Made by a program: the position numbers and the translations under genes
In this document: piece after piece, positions 25,774-34,079 of the stretch
Numbering within the stretch: position 1 is the first letter of the stretch
Layout of the letters: every line of letters begins with the position of its first letter
Notes under the pieces: generated by a model
What the model was told of the DNA's origin: nothing
Database searches by the model: none
The model's input: the letters and a program-made list of their open reading frames with translations, nothing else
From: Sinomonas atrocyanea
GTDB taxonomy: Bacteria; Actinomycetota; Actinomycetes; Actinomycetales; Micrococcaceae
Length of the DNA: 64,000 nucleotides
Direction of reading: 5' to 3'
NCBI RefSeq assembly: GCF_001577305.1
Contig: NZ_CP014518.1
Coordinates: 3,472,001-3,536,000 of the forward strand

Positions 25774-27435
25774 ATGAGCATCGGACGTGAGTTCGAGGAG
25801 TCCGCCGGCTCCGCCGAAGGGGGCGGCGCGTGGTGGGCCGCCCTCGAGCTCGAGGCGATTCGCGAGGCTGACGAGGCCGACGCCGCCGCGGGAGGCCCGG
25901 TAGAGCCCTCGCCGTGGCTGCTCAGCGTCTGGGAACGTCGCGACGATCCTTCGACGCGGCCACTTCGGCAACCCGGGCCCGATCCCGAACTGCTGGCCAT
26001 CATTGCCGCCGATGCCGAAGCCGAGGCCGAAGCCGGCGCGGCGGCGGGCGAGCAGCCGGAGGCCGGGCACCGCGGGCCCACGGCCCAGCGCTCCCTCCCC
26101 GACGTCGGCCTCCCCTCCCCCGCCGCGATCGTGGCGGATATCGAGGCCGAGGCCGCGCAGGTCCTGATCGCCCGTCTGGAGCGACTCGACCGCGAGGACG
26201 CCTCACGTGCCGCCGAACGCCTCCTGACACTCGCCTCGCTCGCGCGGGCGGTCGGTGGCTCGTCGGACGATCCCTTCCGCCGCCTCGGCGCCGCCTCTAT
26301 TGCAGCATCCGAGGTCGCGGCCGCCCTGAACCTCTCAGCACGCACGGCAAAGGGCATGGTCACCGAGGCTCTCGAACTCTCCCGGCCCGCCTGGCGCCCC
26401 CTGGTCGATGCCATGCACGCAGGGCTCCTCCCGCAGCGCCGCGCCCGGACGGTCCTTGACGCCGCAACGCCGGTTCCGCCGGAACGCCTGGCGGCCTTCG
26501 TCGCGGAGGCTGTCGCCGTCGCAGTCCCCACCGGCCCCGACGGCAGCCTCGACGCCGACCGACTGCAGAGCCCGGGAGCTCTTGGGCGGCAGCTCCGGCG
26601 GGTGGCCGAGCGGCACGCCGTCGAGCCGCTTGCCCTCCGCAAGGCCAAGGCCCGTGAGCACCGCCGCGTGGACATCGAGCCCGCCGGCGACGCGATGTGC
26701 TGGCTCACGGCCTATCTGCCGCTCGAGGACGCCGCTGCGATCGACACCCGCTTGGAGAGCATGGCGCGTTTCCTCCAGAGTGCCTCGGAGGGCCGCACGC
26801 TCCCCCAGCTCCGGGCCGACGTGTTCGCGGACCTCCTCACCGCTGCCCTCACCGCTGACGGGCGGCCCGCGGCGGGGCCCCGCGCCCAGATCATCGCCAC
26901 GGTCCCGCTGGGCACCCTTGAGGGCTCCGGGAGCGCTCCCGGAGAGATCCTCGGCTACGGGCCCCTCGATCCGGACGCAGCCCGCCTCCTGGCCTCGCAG
27001 GCGGCCACGTGGACCCGACTGTGGGTCGACCCCGGGACCGGCGCGCCCCTTGCGCTCGGCCGCACACGCTACAGACCGAGCGCTGCGATGCGCCGGCAGC
27101 TCGGCGCCCGGGACGTGGTGTGCCGGTTCCCCGGATGCGACAGGCCGTCGACAGCGACCGAAGCCGACCACACCACGGCCTGGGCGAGCGGCGGCGAGAC
27201 CAGCACAGGGAACCTCGCCCTCCTGTGTCGGGAGCACCATCGGCTCAAGAGCGAGGGTCACTGGAGGGCTCGGCAGATCGGGCGCCCGCAGGCTGGCCCA
27301 GCGGCCCCCTCGCACGGCTCACCGACATCGCCCGCGCAGCGCTCCGCGGCACCCCCAGGGACGATCGAATGGACCTCCCCAGCCGGCCGGCGCTACATCA
27401 CCTACCCCGAGAGCGACCCACCGCCACCGTTCTAG
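25774..27435 (+). CDS. DUF222 and HNH endonuclease domain protein (13E12 family)
   Basis: A 553-aa protein. The large middle part (about residues 130-400) is the helical DUF222 region, with RTAKGMVTEALELSRP and an HRRVDIEPAGDAMCWLTAYLP segment. The C-terminal HNH nuclease motif is CRFPGCDRPSTATEADH, then WASGGETSTGNLALLCREHH, with paired Cys residues that probably hold zinc. The N-terminal 120 residues are Glu/Ala-rich and low complexity. These genes occur in many copies in actinobacterial genomes (13E12 repeat proteins of mycobacteria); their biological role is unsettled, and a mobile or selfish origin is often suspected. No flanking repeats were found here. Confidence 0.88.
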   Translation: MSIGREFEESAGSAEGGGAWWAALELEAIREADEADAAAGGPVEPSPWLLSVWERRDDPSTRPLRQPGPDPELLAIIAADAEAEAEAGAAAGEQPEAGHRGPTAQRSLPDVGLPSPAAIVADIEAEAAQVLIARLERLDREDASRAAERLLTLASLARAVGGSSDDPFRRLGAASIAASEVAAALNLSARTAKGMVTEALELSRPAWRPLVDAMHAGLLPQRRARTVLDAATPVPPERLAAFVAEAVAVAVPTGPDGSLDADRLQSPGALGRQLRRVAERHAVEPLALRKAKAREHRRVDIEPAGDAMCWLTAYLPLEDAAAIDTRLESMARFLQSASEGRTLPQLRADVFADLLTAALTADGRPAAGPRAQIIATVPLGTLEGSGSAPGEILGYGPLDPDAARLLASQAATWTRLWVDPGTGAPLALGRTRYRPSAAMRRQLGARDVVCRFPGCDRPSTATEADHTTAWASGGETSTGNLALLCREHHRLKSEGHWRARQIGRPQAGPAAPSHGSPTSPAQRSAAPPGTIEWTSPAGRRYITYPESDPPPPF

Positions 27436-27442
27436 CGTGGGA

Positions 27443-27973
27443 TTAGGAGGCAGTCCCCTGCTCGCCGGAGTCCTGCGCCTTCAGGTCCTCGGTTTTCAGG
27501 TCCTCGGCCTTGCGGCCCTCGGTCTTGCGGTCCTCAGTCCTGCGGCCCTGGGACGCAGGCTCGCGTAGGGCCCCGTGGCCCTGGACGTCCGTGTCGCCTT
27601 CGGCCCTGTCGCCTTCGGCCTTCCAGCCTTCGGCGCTTGGGTTCTCCTCACCCTCGGCGCTTGGGTTCTCGTCACGCTCGGCGCCCTCGTACTCGGCTTC
27701 CTCGTCGGCCCGCTGCGCCTCGTCGAGCGCGTCCTCCACCTCGGCGTCGGCAAGCTCGCGCTTGGAACGCACCTGCTTGCGGCCGCCGAAGACGTCGCGG
27801 ACTTCGCTCGCGGCCGCATTGCGCTGCCGAGTCAGGAACAGGAAGTTGATGGCGAAGGCGATGAGCACGGCATAGATGGCCGAGAGGACTACCCCGATGC
27901 GCAGCACCATGAAGACGGCGAACGGCACAACGAAGAGGACGGCGCGGAGGAGGAAGTACTTGAGGGATGCCAC
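27443..27973 (-). CDS. DUF4229 membrane protein with repetitive acidic tail
   Basis: The first 60 residues contain two hydrophobic segments (YFLLRAVLFVVPFAVFMVL and AIYAVLIAFAINFLFLT) and match the DUF4229 layout, ending before QRNAAASEVRDVF. The rest (about 115 aa) is charged and repetitive: ENPSAEGE twice in tandem, then a run of KTEDR/KTEGR/KAEDL/KTEDL/KAQD five-residue repeats. The DNA shows the same 24-bp and 15-bp tandem repeats (about 27625-27680 and 27475-27555), so tail length may vary between strains. Start is GTG 27973. Function unknown. It is divergent from the PLDc_N gene with only 25 bp between starts. Confidence 0.78.
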   Translation of the reverse strand: MASLKYFLLRAVLFVVPFAVFMVLRIGVVLSAIYAVLIAFAINFLFLTRQRNAAASEVRDVFGGRKQVRSKRELADAEVEDALDEAQRADEEAEYEGAERDENPSAEGEENPSAEGWKAEGDRAEGDTDVQGHGALREPASQGRRTEDRKTEGRKAEDLKTEDLKAQDSGEQGTAS

Positions 27974-27998
27974 TGGACGAGTTTACTAAAATGGTCCT

Positions 27999-28262
27999 AT
28001 GATCCGCGTCCTGCCCTGGCTCATCGTCCTGGTCGCATGGCTCTACGGCATGGTGGACTGCGCGTTGAGTGACCGCCGCGCCGTCCGGGGCGGCATCTCG
28101 AAGACGCTCTGGTTCCTCATCTCGGTCCTGCCCGCCGTGGGCACCGTCCTGTGGTTCGTGTTCGGGCGCCCGCGGGGCACCACGCCGCCGCGCGGCAGCA
28201 ACGGAAAGGGCCGCCGCCCGATGGCACCGGACGACGACCCTGACTTCCTCCGCGGGCTCTGA
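27999..28262 (+). CDS. Small PLDc_N-domain membrane protein
   Basis: An 87-aa protein with two hydrophobic helices (residues 2-20 and 38-58) separated by CALSDRRAVRGGISKTLW, and the PLDc_N ending VLWFVFGRPRG. This domain is found in front of cardiolipin synthases and also alone in actinobacteria, where its role is not known. The start ATG lies close behind a TACTAA-like -10, so the mRNA may have little or no leader. It converges on the cytochrome maturation operon. Confidence 0.8.
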   Translation: MIRVLPWLIVLVAWLYGMVDCALSDRRAVRGGISKTLWFLISVLPAVGTVLWFVFGRPRGTTPPRGSNGKGRRPMAPDDDPDFLRGL

Positions 28263-28297
28263 GCCCGCGATCCTGGAGCGGAGCTCTTCCGCGCCGC

Positions 28298-29368
28298 TCA
28301 GCCGGCGCTGACGCCGCCGTAGGAGTGCAGGCCCGAGAAGTAGATGTTGACCACGGTGAAGTTGAAGATCACGCACAGGTAGCCGACGATCGACAGCCAG
28401 GCGGCGCGGGCACCCGTCCAGCCGCGGGTCGCGCGGGCGTGGAGATAGGCCGCGTACACGACCCAGATGACGAAGCTCCAGACCTCCTTGGTGTCCCAGC
28501 CCCAGAAGCGGCCCCAGGCCTTCTCGGCCCAGATCGAGCCGAACATCACGGTCAGCGTCCAGCCCACGAAGGCGATGGTGTTGATCCGGTAGGACAGCGC
28601 CTCGAGGGTCAGCGAGCTGGGCACCAGGCGCATGAACGACCCGGTGTCGAGGCCGCCGGCGGCGATCTTCGCCTCGCGCCGGCTCTGCAGGAGCTGCAGG
28701 ACGGCCATCGAGAACGTCAGCGTGAACAGCGCCGAGGAGAGCACGGCGATCGAGACGTGGATGACGAGCCAGTAGCTCTGCAGGGCGGGGACGAGGTGCC
28801 CCACCGGGATGTAGAACGCGACCGCCGCGGCCACCATCATGACCACGGCGAGGCCGAGCACGAACGTGCCGAGGAAGCGCAGGTCCCGGCGGATGAGCAC
28901 CACGAGGAAGACCGCGACGACGAGGAAGGCGCCGGTGGTGCAGAACTCGTACATGTTGCCCCACGGCACGCGGCCGGCCGCGATGCCTCGACTCAGCACG
29001 CCCGCGGCGTGGATGACGAGGCCGAGGATGCTCAGCGCGACGCCGACGCGGGCGCCCTTGCGGCGGGAGCGGTACTTGAGGTCGGAGTCAGCCACCTCAA
29101 CCGTCCCGGCGCCCGCATTCTTCGGCGACGCCGGGGTGGCCGCGCTGCCGCTGCCGCCCCCGGCGCCGGCCAGCACCGACTGCTTGGCCTCGGCCTTCGC
29201 GGCAGCCTCCGCCTTCTGTCCGGCCAGCAGGGCGGCGTCACGCTGGCCGACCTTGCCGCTCGTGGCCATGTCCCACGCGAAGGCGAGGAACGCGACGACG
29301 TACGTTCCGGCGGCAAGCAGCATGAACAGCTCGCTGTACGCACCGAGAGTGAAATTGATCTGCGGCAT
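28298..29368 (-). CDS. ccsB: Cytochrome c biogenesis protein CcsB/CcsA (heme handling)
   Basis: A 356-aa membrane protein with about eight hydrophobic segments. The heme-binding WWD-type domain reads KAWGRFWGWDTKEVWSFVIW, and conserved His residues are in IHAAGVLSRGI, LVIHVSIAVLS and YLHARATRGW. An Ala/Gly-rich cytoplasmic insertion (about residues 50-90) is actinobacterial in style. With ResB it exports heme and ligates it to apocytochrome c on the outside of the membrane. Its ATG overlaps the resB stop by one base. Last gene of a five-gene operon. Confidence 0.93.
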   Translation of the reverse strand: MPQINFTLGAYSELFMLLAAGTYVVAFLAFAWDMATSGKVGQRDAALLAGQKAEAAAKAEAKQSVLAGAGGGSGSAATPASPKNAGAGTVEVADSDLKYRSRRKGARVGVALSILGLVIHAAGVLSRGIAAGRVPWGNMYEFCTTGAFLVVAVFLVVLIRRDLRFLGTFVLGLAVVMMVAAAVAFYIPVGHLVPALQSYWLVIHVSIAVLSSALFTLTFSMAVLQLLQSRREAKIAAGGLDTGSFMRLVPSSLTLEALSYRINTIAFVGWTLTVMFGSIWAEKAWGRFWGWDTKEVWSFVIWVVYAAYLHARATRGWTGARAAWLSIVGYLCVIFNFTVVNIYFSGLHSYGGVSAG

Positions 29369-31194
29369 CAGGCGTCCTTCTGAGTACTGGCCGAGGTGGT
29401 TGTTGTACTGGCCGATGTGTCTGTGGCGGCCGATGTGGATTTCGCGTTCTTAGTCTGCGCCCCGGGGCCGTCGCCGGGAACGTCCCAGGCCTTGGCGAGT
29501 GCGGCGCGCACGGCCCGCCCCTCGGCCGCGAGGCCGCCGTGGTCTTCACCACGGGTGAGGAGGCCGTACTCGACCATGGTGCGCCCGTCCTCGTGCTGGC
29601 CCACGCGCACCCACAGGCGGCGCCGGGTCAGGAAGAGGGAGCAGATGAGGCCGGCGAGGGAGAACAGGGCGAAGCCGAGGGCCCACTCCTGTCCAGGGTT
29701 GCGGTGGATGTCGAGGGCCACGTAGCGCTTGAGGCCGTCGAAGGTGATCGACCCCTGGCCGTTCGGCATGGTGTAGGACTGCCCGGCGCCGAGCACGATG
29801 CCCCCGGCAGGCTTGTCGCGCCCATTGACCTGGGTCAGCTTGGCGACGTCGAGCGCGTAGACGTTCTGGGGCTTCCCCTTGTCCAGCCCGAGGTCTCCCA
29901 CATAGGAGTTGAGGTTGAGCTGGACGTTGAGCGGATCGGGGTCTGCGCTGAAGGCGACGTTGTTGGCGCCCTTCTCAGCCGTGGGGAGGAAGAATCCCAC
30001 GAACCCGAGCTGGGTGGGCTTGGCGTCGGGGACCTTGATGACGATCGTCGAGGTGTAGACGGAGTCGGTCGGGATGGCCGGGACGGGACCCTGGAACGCG
30101 ACCTTCCCGTCGCCGCCGCGGACCGTCACCACCGGCGCGTAGCCGTTGCCGACCAGGTACACGTCGGTGGCCCCGATCGAGATCGGGTCGTTGACCTTGA
30201 GGTCCTGCTGCCGCTCGGGATCCGAGGGGGAATCCCTCGTGGTCACGTGCGCGGTGAAGTCGAGCGGCTGTCCGAACTGCTTGACCGACTCGCGGTCGTA
30301 GCGGACGTCGAACTTGTCCAGGTGGACGGAGTACGGCGCGAGCCAGCTGGACTGGAAGTCGGTGCCGGGGTTGAACGTGTCGTACCCGACGAGGGTGTTG
30401 ACGAAGGTCTCGCCCTCGATCAGGGTGCGCTGGCCGCTGTAGCCGAACAGGCCGCCGATCGCGACCGAGACGAGCACCCCGACGAGTCCGGAGTGGAAGC
30501 AGAGGTTGCCGAGTTCCTTGAGGTAGCCCTTCTCGGCCCCCACGGAGTGGAAGGCCGAGTGGAAGGCGGACGCACGACGGCGGGCACCGCCGTCGTGCGC
30601 GTCCGTCGCCTCGGCCTCGGGCGCGGCAGGGCGGAGGTCCACGCGGTAGCCGCGCTTCTTCAGGAGCGCCGCAGCCTGCTCGGCGGCGTCGGCGGCTGCC
30701 AGGCCGCGCTCGGCGGGGACCACGAGCGTGCCGTAGACCGGCAGGCGGGAGAGGCGGGCGGGGGTGCGCGGGGGCTTCGAGCGCCAGGACTTCCAGTGGG
30801 CGATGGCGCGCGGGACCACGCAGCCGATCAGCGAGATGAACAGCAGCAGGTAGACGGCCGAGAACCAGACGGAGGAGTAGACGTCGAACATCTGGAGCTT
30901 GTCCAGGATCGGGCCGTAGTCCGCGTGGTCCTTGAGGTACTGGGTCACGATGGCCGGGTTCGTGGGCCGCTGGGGGAACAGCGACCCGGGGACTGCGGCG
31001 ACGGCCAGGAGCAGGAGGAGGAAGAGCGCCGTCCGCATGCTCGTCAGCTGGGTCCAGGCCCAGCGGAGCATGCCCACCACGCCCAGGGCGGGCAGTGCGA
31101 CGTCGGTGCGCGCCGCCTGCCTGCCCTTGCGGCCCTTGGCGGGCTTGGGGCTCTTCTTCTCCTGGTTGTCAGGCTTTGACTTCGTCTCACTCAT
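29368..31194 (-). CDS. resB: Cytochrome c biogenesis protein ResB
   Basis: A 608-aa protein starting MSETKSKPDNQEKKSPKP (charged cytoplasmic end), followed by the ResB core: LTSMRTALFLLLLLAVAAVPG, VYSSVWFSAVYLLLFISLIGC, a third helix GNLCFHSGLVGVLVSVAIGG, a large outside domain (about residues 250-510) and a last helix ALFSLAGLICSLFLTRRR. The tail is Ser/Thr-rich low complexity. ResB and CcsB form the system II synthetase that attaches heme to c-type cytochromes. The ATG overlaps the ccdA stop (TGATGA). It is needed for the cytochrome bcc branch that uses menaquinol made by the nearby men genes. Confidence 0.94.
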   Translation of the reverse strand: MSETKSKPDNQEKKSPKPAKGRKGRQAARTDVALPALGVVGMLRWAWTQLTSMRTALFLLLLLAVAAVPGSLFPQRPTNPAIVTQYLKDHADYGPILDKLQMFDVYSSVWFSAVYLLLFISLIGCVVPRAIAHWKSWRSKPPRTPARLSRLPVYGTLVVPAERGLAAADAAEQAAALLKKRGYRVDLRPAAPEAEATDAHDGGARRRASAFHSAFHSVGAEKGYLKELGNLCFHSGLVGVLVSVAIGGLFGYSGQRTLIEGETFVNTLVGYDTFNPGTDFQSSWLAPYSVHLDKFDVRYDRESVKQFGQPLDFTAHVTTRDSPSDPERQQDLKVNDPISIGATDVYLVGNGYAPVVTVRGGDGKVAFQGPVPAIPTDSVYTSTIVIKVPDAKPTQLGFVGFFLPTAEKGANNVAFSADPDPLNVQLNLNSYVGDLGLDKGKPQNVYALDVAKLTQVNGRDKPAGGIVLGAGQSYTMPNGQGSITFDGLKRYVALDIHRNPGQEWALGFALFSLAGLICSLFLTRRRLWVRVGQHEDGRTMVEYGLLTRGEDHGGLAAEGRAVRAALAKAWDVPGDGPGAQTKNAKSTSAATDTSASTTTTSASTQKDA

Positions 31195-31943
31195 CAGACG
31201 GGCAGCTCCACGGTTCCGATCCAGATCTGCAGCTGGCTGATCCAGTAGGTCCAGACGCCGGAGACCATGAGGACTCCGACGAGGATCAGCAGGCCGCCGC
31301 CGGCTCCCTGGAGGGCGCGGCGATGCTTCTTGAAGAACGCCATGGCCCCGAGGCCGCGGCGCAGGCCCAGGGCGATGAGCAGGAACGGCACACCGAGCCC
31401 GAGGCAGTAGACGAAGGTCAGCAGGGCGCCCTTGTACGCGCTCGGGCCGTCGGAGAACGCGAGCACCTGCACCGCCGCGAGGGTCGGGCCGATGCACGGG
31501 ACCCAGCCGAGGCCGAACGTGATGCCGAGGAGCGGGGCGCCCCAGAGCCCGGCGGGCGGCCGGGCGTGGACGCGCGCCTCCCGCTGGAAGATGCCGAGGC
31601 CGCCCATGAAGACGATCCCCATGAGCACGACGACGATCCCCAGCACCCTCGTGAGCCATCCGGAGGAGATGGCGAGCCATGAGCCGAGCTGGCCGAACAC
31701 GGCACCGGTCGCGACGAACACTGCGGTGAAGCCGAGCACGAACAGGCCGATCCCGGCGACCATGCGGCCGCGGCGCTGCTTGGCCAGGTCCACGCCCGTC
31801 AGCCCGGTCACGTACCCGAGATAGCCGGGCACGAGCGGGAGGACGCACGGGGAGAGGAAGGAGACGACGCCCGCGAGCAGGGCCACGGGCAGCGCGAGCA
31901 GGAGGGAGCCGTTGAGGACGGTATCGCTGAAGATCCCGCCCAC
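31194..31943 (-). CDS. ccdA: Cytochrome c biogenesis protein CcdA (thiol reductant transporter)
   Basis: A 249-aa protein with about six hydrophobic segments. The two conserved Cys are in VVSFLSPCVLPLVPGYLGY and GLGWVPCIGPTLAAV, the pair that relays electrons across the membrane. It reduces the outside thioredoxin-like protein encoded just upstream. Start GTG 31943 overlaps the tlpA stop by one base (TAGTG). The gene order TlpA-CcdA-ResB-CcsB is the classic actinobacterial system II operon. Confidence 0.94.
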   Translation of the reverse strand: MGGIFSDTVLNGSLLLALPVALLAGVVSFLSPCVLPLVPGYLGYVTGLTGVDLAKQRRGRMVAGIGLFVLGFTAVFVATGAVFGQLGSWLAISSGWLTRVLGIVVVLMGIVFMGGLGIFQREARVHARPPAGLWGAPLLGITFGLGWVPCIGPTLAAVQVLAFSDGPSAYKGALLTFVYCLGLGVPFLLIALGLRRGLGAMAFFKKHRRALQGAGGGLLILVGVLMVSGVWTYWISQLQIWIGTVELPV

Positions 31944-32581
31944 TACTCGGCCGCCGCGGACGTGATGAGGGCCTTGAGGGTGCCCTTGTCGAGCTGGCCG
32001 AGCACGCGCGAGGCCACGCGGCCCTGCTTGTCGAGCACGATCGTGGTGGGCACGGCGCCGGGCGGGACGGCCCCGGACATCGCGAGGAGGACCTGTCCGT
32101 CCTTGTCGTTGAAACTCGGGTAGGTGAGCTTGAAGCTCTGCTCGAAGGCCTGCGCCGTGCCCTGCTCGTCGCGCAGGTTGACGCCGTAGAAGGCCACGCC
32201 CTGAGGCTTGAATTCGGTGTGCAGCGCCTCGAGCTCGGGCGCCTCGAGACGGCAGGGGGCGCACGCGGCGAACCAGAAGTTCAGCACCGTCACGTGGCCT
32301 GCGAAGTCCTTGGAGCTGACCTTCGTGCCGTCGTAGAGCGTGCCCGTGAAGTCGACCGGCGGCTTGCGGGAGTCCTTCGCATACTCGGTGACCGAGCCAT
32401 CGCCCGCCACGTAGTTCTTGTTGTCCCCCGCCCGGGCCTGCTGGGCGAGCGGGTCGGAGGCGGCGCAGCCCGAGAGCACGGCGGCAAGTCCGACCGCCGC
32501 CGCCGCGGCGAGCAGCCGCCGGCGGGTCGGGCGGCCGGGAACGGCGGGGGCGGATCGGGGGGACAGCTCGGCGCGGGACAT
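31943..32581 (-). CDS. TlpA/ResA-like thioredoxin lipoprotein
   Basis: A 212-aa protein with an Arg-rich start, hydrophobic helix and lipobox ending VLSGC (Cys about residue 39). Its thioredoxin fold has active site FAACAPCRLEAPELEAL (CAPC in place of CxxC variants) and the cis-Pro region AVPPGAVPTTIVLD. It keeps the CXXCH cysteines of apocytochrome c reduced for heme attachment. ATG 32581 is preferred because AGGAG lies 6 nt upstream; ATG 32599, directly next to the previous stop, is the alternative. Confidence 0.92.
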   Translation of the reverse strand: MSRAELSPRSAPAVPGRPTRRRLLAAAAAVGLAAVLSGCAASDPLAQQARAGDNKNYVAGDGSVTEYAKDSRKPPVDFTGTLYDGTKVSSKDFAGHVTVLNFWFAACAPCRLEAPELEALHTEFKPQGVAFYGVNLRDEQGTAQAFEQSFKLTYPSFNDKDGQVLLAMSGAVPPGAVPTTIVLDKQGRVASRVLGQLDKGTLKALITSAAAE

Positions 32582-32599
32582 CTGGTGCTCCTGGGGCAT

Positions 32600-33268
32600 T
32601 CAGGCCCCCGGGGTCGTGGCCGCGCCGGGCAGCAGCCGGGCGGCGGGCTCGGTGTAGCGGACGGCGGTGACGGCGCCCGTGAGGGTGTCGATCGTGAGGG
32701 ACGTGAGGGAGGCGAGCGTGCACTCGCGCTTGCGGGGATCGTGGGGCAGCGGCCTGCCCTCGGCCTTCAGGCGGGCCATCCAGATGGGCAGCTGGTGCGC
32801 CACCAGGATGGCCTCCGCACCGTCGCCGCCCAGCTCGGCGGCCCGGCGCGCGGCGTCCCGTGCGGCATCGAGGACCCGGGCCGCCTGCTCCTCGTAGGGC
32901 TCGCCCCAGGAGGGACGGAGCGGGTTCACCAGGTAGGGCCAGTGCTTCGGCTTGAGGAGCTCGCGCGGGGTGACCTTGAGCCCCTCGAAGTGGTTCTCGG
33001 CCTCGATGATGCGCGGCTCGGTCCGCACCACGAGGTTGAGGACCTTGGCGCTCGGCTCGGCCGTCTCCTGGGCCCGGGTCAGCGGCGACGCCGCGAGCAG
33101 GACCACCCGCGCGCCGTCGAGCGCGCGCTGGGCGAAGTGGGACGCGACCGTGTTGGCCATCTGGCGGCCGAGCTCGGACAGGTGGAAGTCCGGCAGCCGG
33201 CCGTAGAGCACACCGGCGGGGTTGTAGACCTCGCCGTGGCGCAGCAGATGGACGGTCGAAGAGGGCAT
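32600..33268 (-). CDS. Histidine phosphatase (phosphoglycerate-mutase-like) family protein
   Basis: A 222-aa protein with the catalytic motif VHLLRHGEVYNPAGVLYGR (phospho-acceptor His in RHG). Further conserved residues are in LLAASPLTRAQETAEP (second Arg), the acidic IIEAENHFEG segment, and the second His in AILVAHQLPIW. It sits at the head of the cytochrome maturation operon in many actinobacteria; the stop codon TGA is directly followed by a possible ATG of the tlpA gene. Probably a small-molecule phosphatase; substrate unknown. Confidence 0.9.
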   Translation of the reverse strand: MPSSTVHLLRHGEVYNPAGVLYGRLPDFHLSELGRQMANTVASHFAQRALDGARVVLLAASPLTRAQETAEPSAKVLNLVVRTEPRIIEAENHFEGLKVTPRELLKPKHWPYLVNPLRPSWGEPYEEQAARVLDAARDAARRAAELGGDGAEAILVAHQLPIWMARLKAEGRPLPHDPRKRECTLASLTSLTIDTLTGAVTAVRYTEPAARLLPGAATTPGA

Positions 33269-33303
33269 GGCTCCAGTTTCTCAAACGTGGTGGGCGGCCG
33301 TGA

Positions 33304-33452
33304 AATCGCGGGAGAGGGCCCTGCCCGCGATTCTACAAAGGGTAGAACTATCACGCCCACCCTAGAGTTCCCTGTGTAACCCCTGCCACAGGGGGGTTGC
33401 GGTCCATGCAGATGCATGTTTTTATTGAGTCAGCGGTTAGTTGACGCTTCAA
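33304..33452. promoter_or_regulatory. Palindrome-rich divergent regulatory region
   Basis: This AT-richer region between the phosphatase/cytochrome operon and yceI holds several inverted repeats: AATCGCGGG with its complement (33304-33312/33324-33332); TTCTAC-AAAGG-GTAGAA (33331-33347); CCCCT-GCCAC-AGGGG (33380-33394); CATGCA-GA-TGCATG (33405-33418) followed by five Ts; and TTGA-CGCT-TCAA (33441-33452). The last is typical of MarR-type operators and lies 28 bp upstream of the yceI start. I could not fix -35/-10 boxes with confidence. Confidence 0.5.
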
Positions 33453-33479
33453 TCAAAACCCCACTCAGGAGGAACCACA

Positions 33480-34028
33480 GTGACTCTGCCCCACGGCCTC
33501 ACCCCCGGAACCTGGACCCTCGACGGCGCGCACAGCGAGATCGGCTTCACCGTCCGCCACGCCGGCATCTCCAAGGTGCGCGGCCGCTTCAACGACGCCA
33601 CCGCCACCGTGTCGGTCGGCTCGACCGCCGCGGACACCACCGCCACCGCCGTCGTCAAGACCGCATCCTTCGACTCCGGCGACGCCAACCGCGACGGCCA
33701 CGTGAAGGGCGCCGATTTCTTCGACGTCGAGAAGTTCCCCGAGATGACCTTCGAGGCCACCTCCATCGAGGCGAAGGGCGACGAGTTCGACGTCACCGGC
33801 AACCTCACCATCAAGGGCGTCACCCAGCCCGTCACCATCGAGACCGAGTTCAACGGCGTCGCCGTCGATCCCTTCGGCGCGACCCGCGCGGGCCTCTCCG
33901 GCGAGACGACGATCTCCCGCAAGGACTTCGGGCTGACCTGGAACGCGGTCCTCGAGGCCGGCGGTGTCCTCGTCTCCGACAAGGTCGTGATCACCCTGGA
34001 CCTCGCGTTCGTCGCGCCCCAGGCCTGA
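33480..34028 (+). CDS. YceI family protein, soluble form
   Basis: A 182-aa lipocalin-like YceI protein without signal peptide. It has GTWTLDGAHSEIGFTVRHAG at the start, KVRGRFNDATATVSV, then SFDSGDANRDGHVKGADFFD, FPEMTFEATSIEA and FGLTWNAVLEAGGVLVSDKV. GTG 33480 is set by AGGAGG at 33468-33473. Proteins of this family bind polyisoprenoids or quinone-like lipids. In actinobacteria similar genes are often stress-induced and under MarR-type control, which fits the TTGA/TCAA palindrome just upstream. The second, membrane-anchored YceI gene is at 10958. Confidence 0.92.
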   Translation: MTLPHGLTPGTWTLDGAHSEIGFTVRHAGISKVRGRFNDATATVSVGSTAADTTATAVVKTASFDSGDANRDGHVKGADFFDVEKFPEMTFEATSIEAKGDEFDVTGNLTIKGVTQPVTIETEFNGVAVDPFGATRAGLSGETTISRKDFGLTWNAVLEAGGVLVSDKVVITLDLAFVAPQA

Positions 34029-34079
34029 TCGATCCTCGCCGGCCGCTCCCGGTCGGCACCCCGGATGGCTCCGCAGCGT

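Noticed and set aside
23611..26070. 819-codon open frame on the minus strand
   Set aside because: Antisense to menE, menA and part of the DUF222 gene; the sense genes have clear motifs and this frame has none.
25774..27435. Homing endonuclease or mobile element from the DUF222/HNH gene
   Set aside because: No terminal repeats, intron or intein junctions were seen; it is kept as an ordinary gene of uncertain role.
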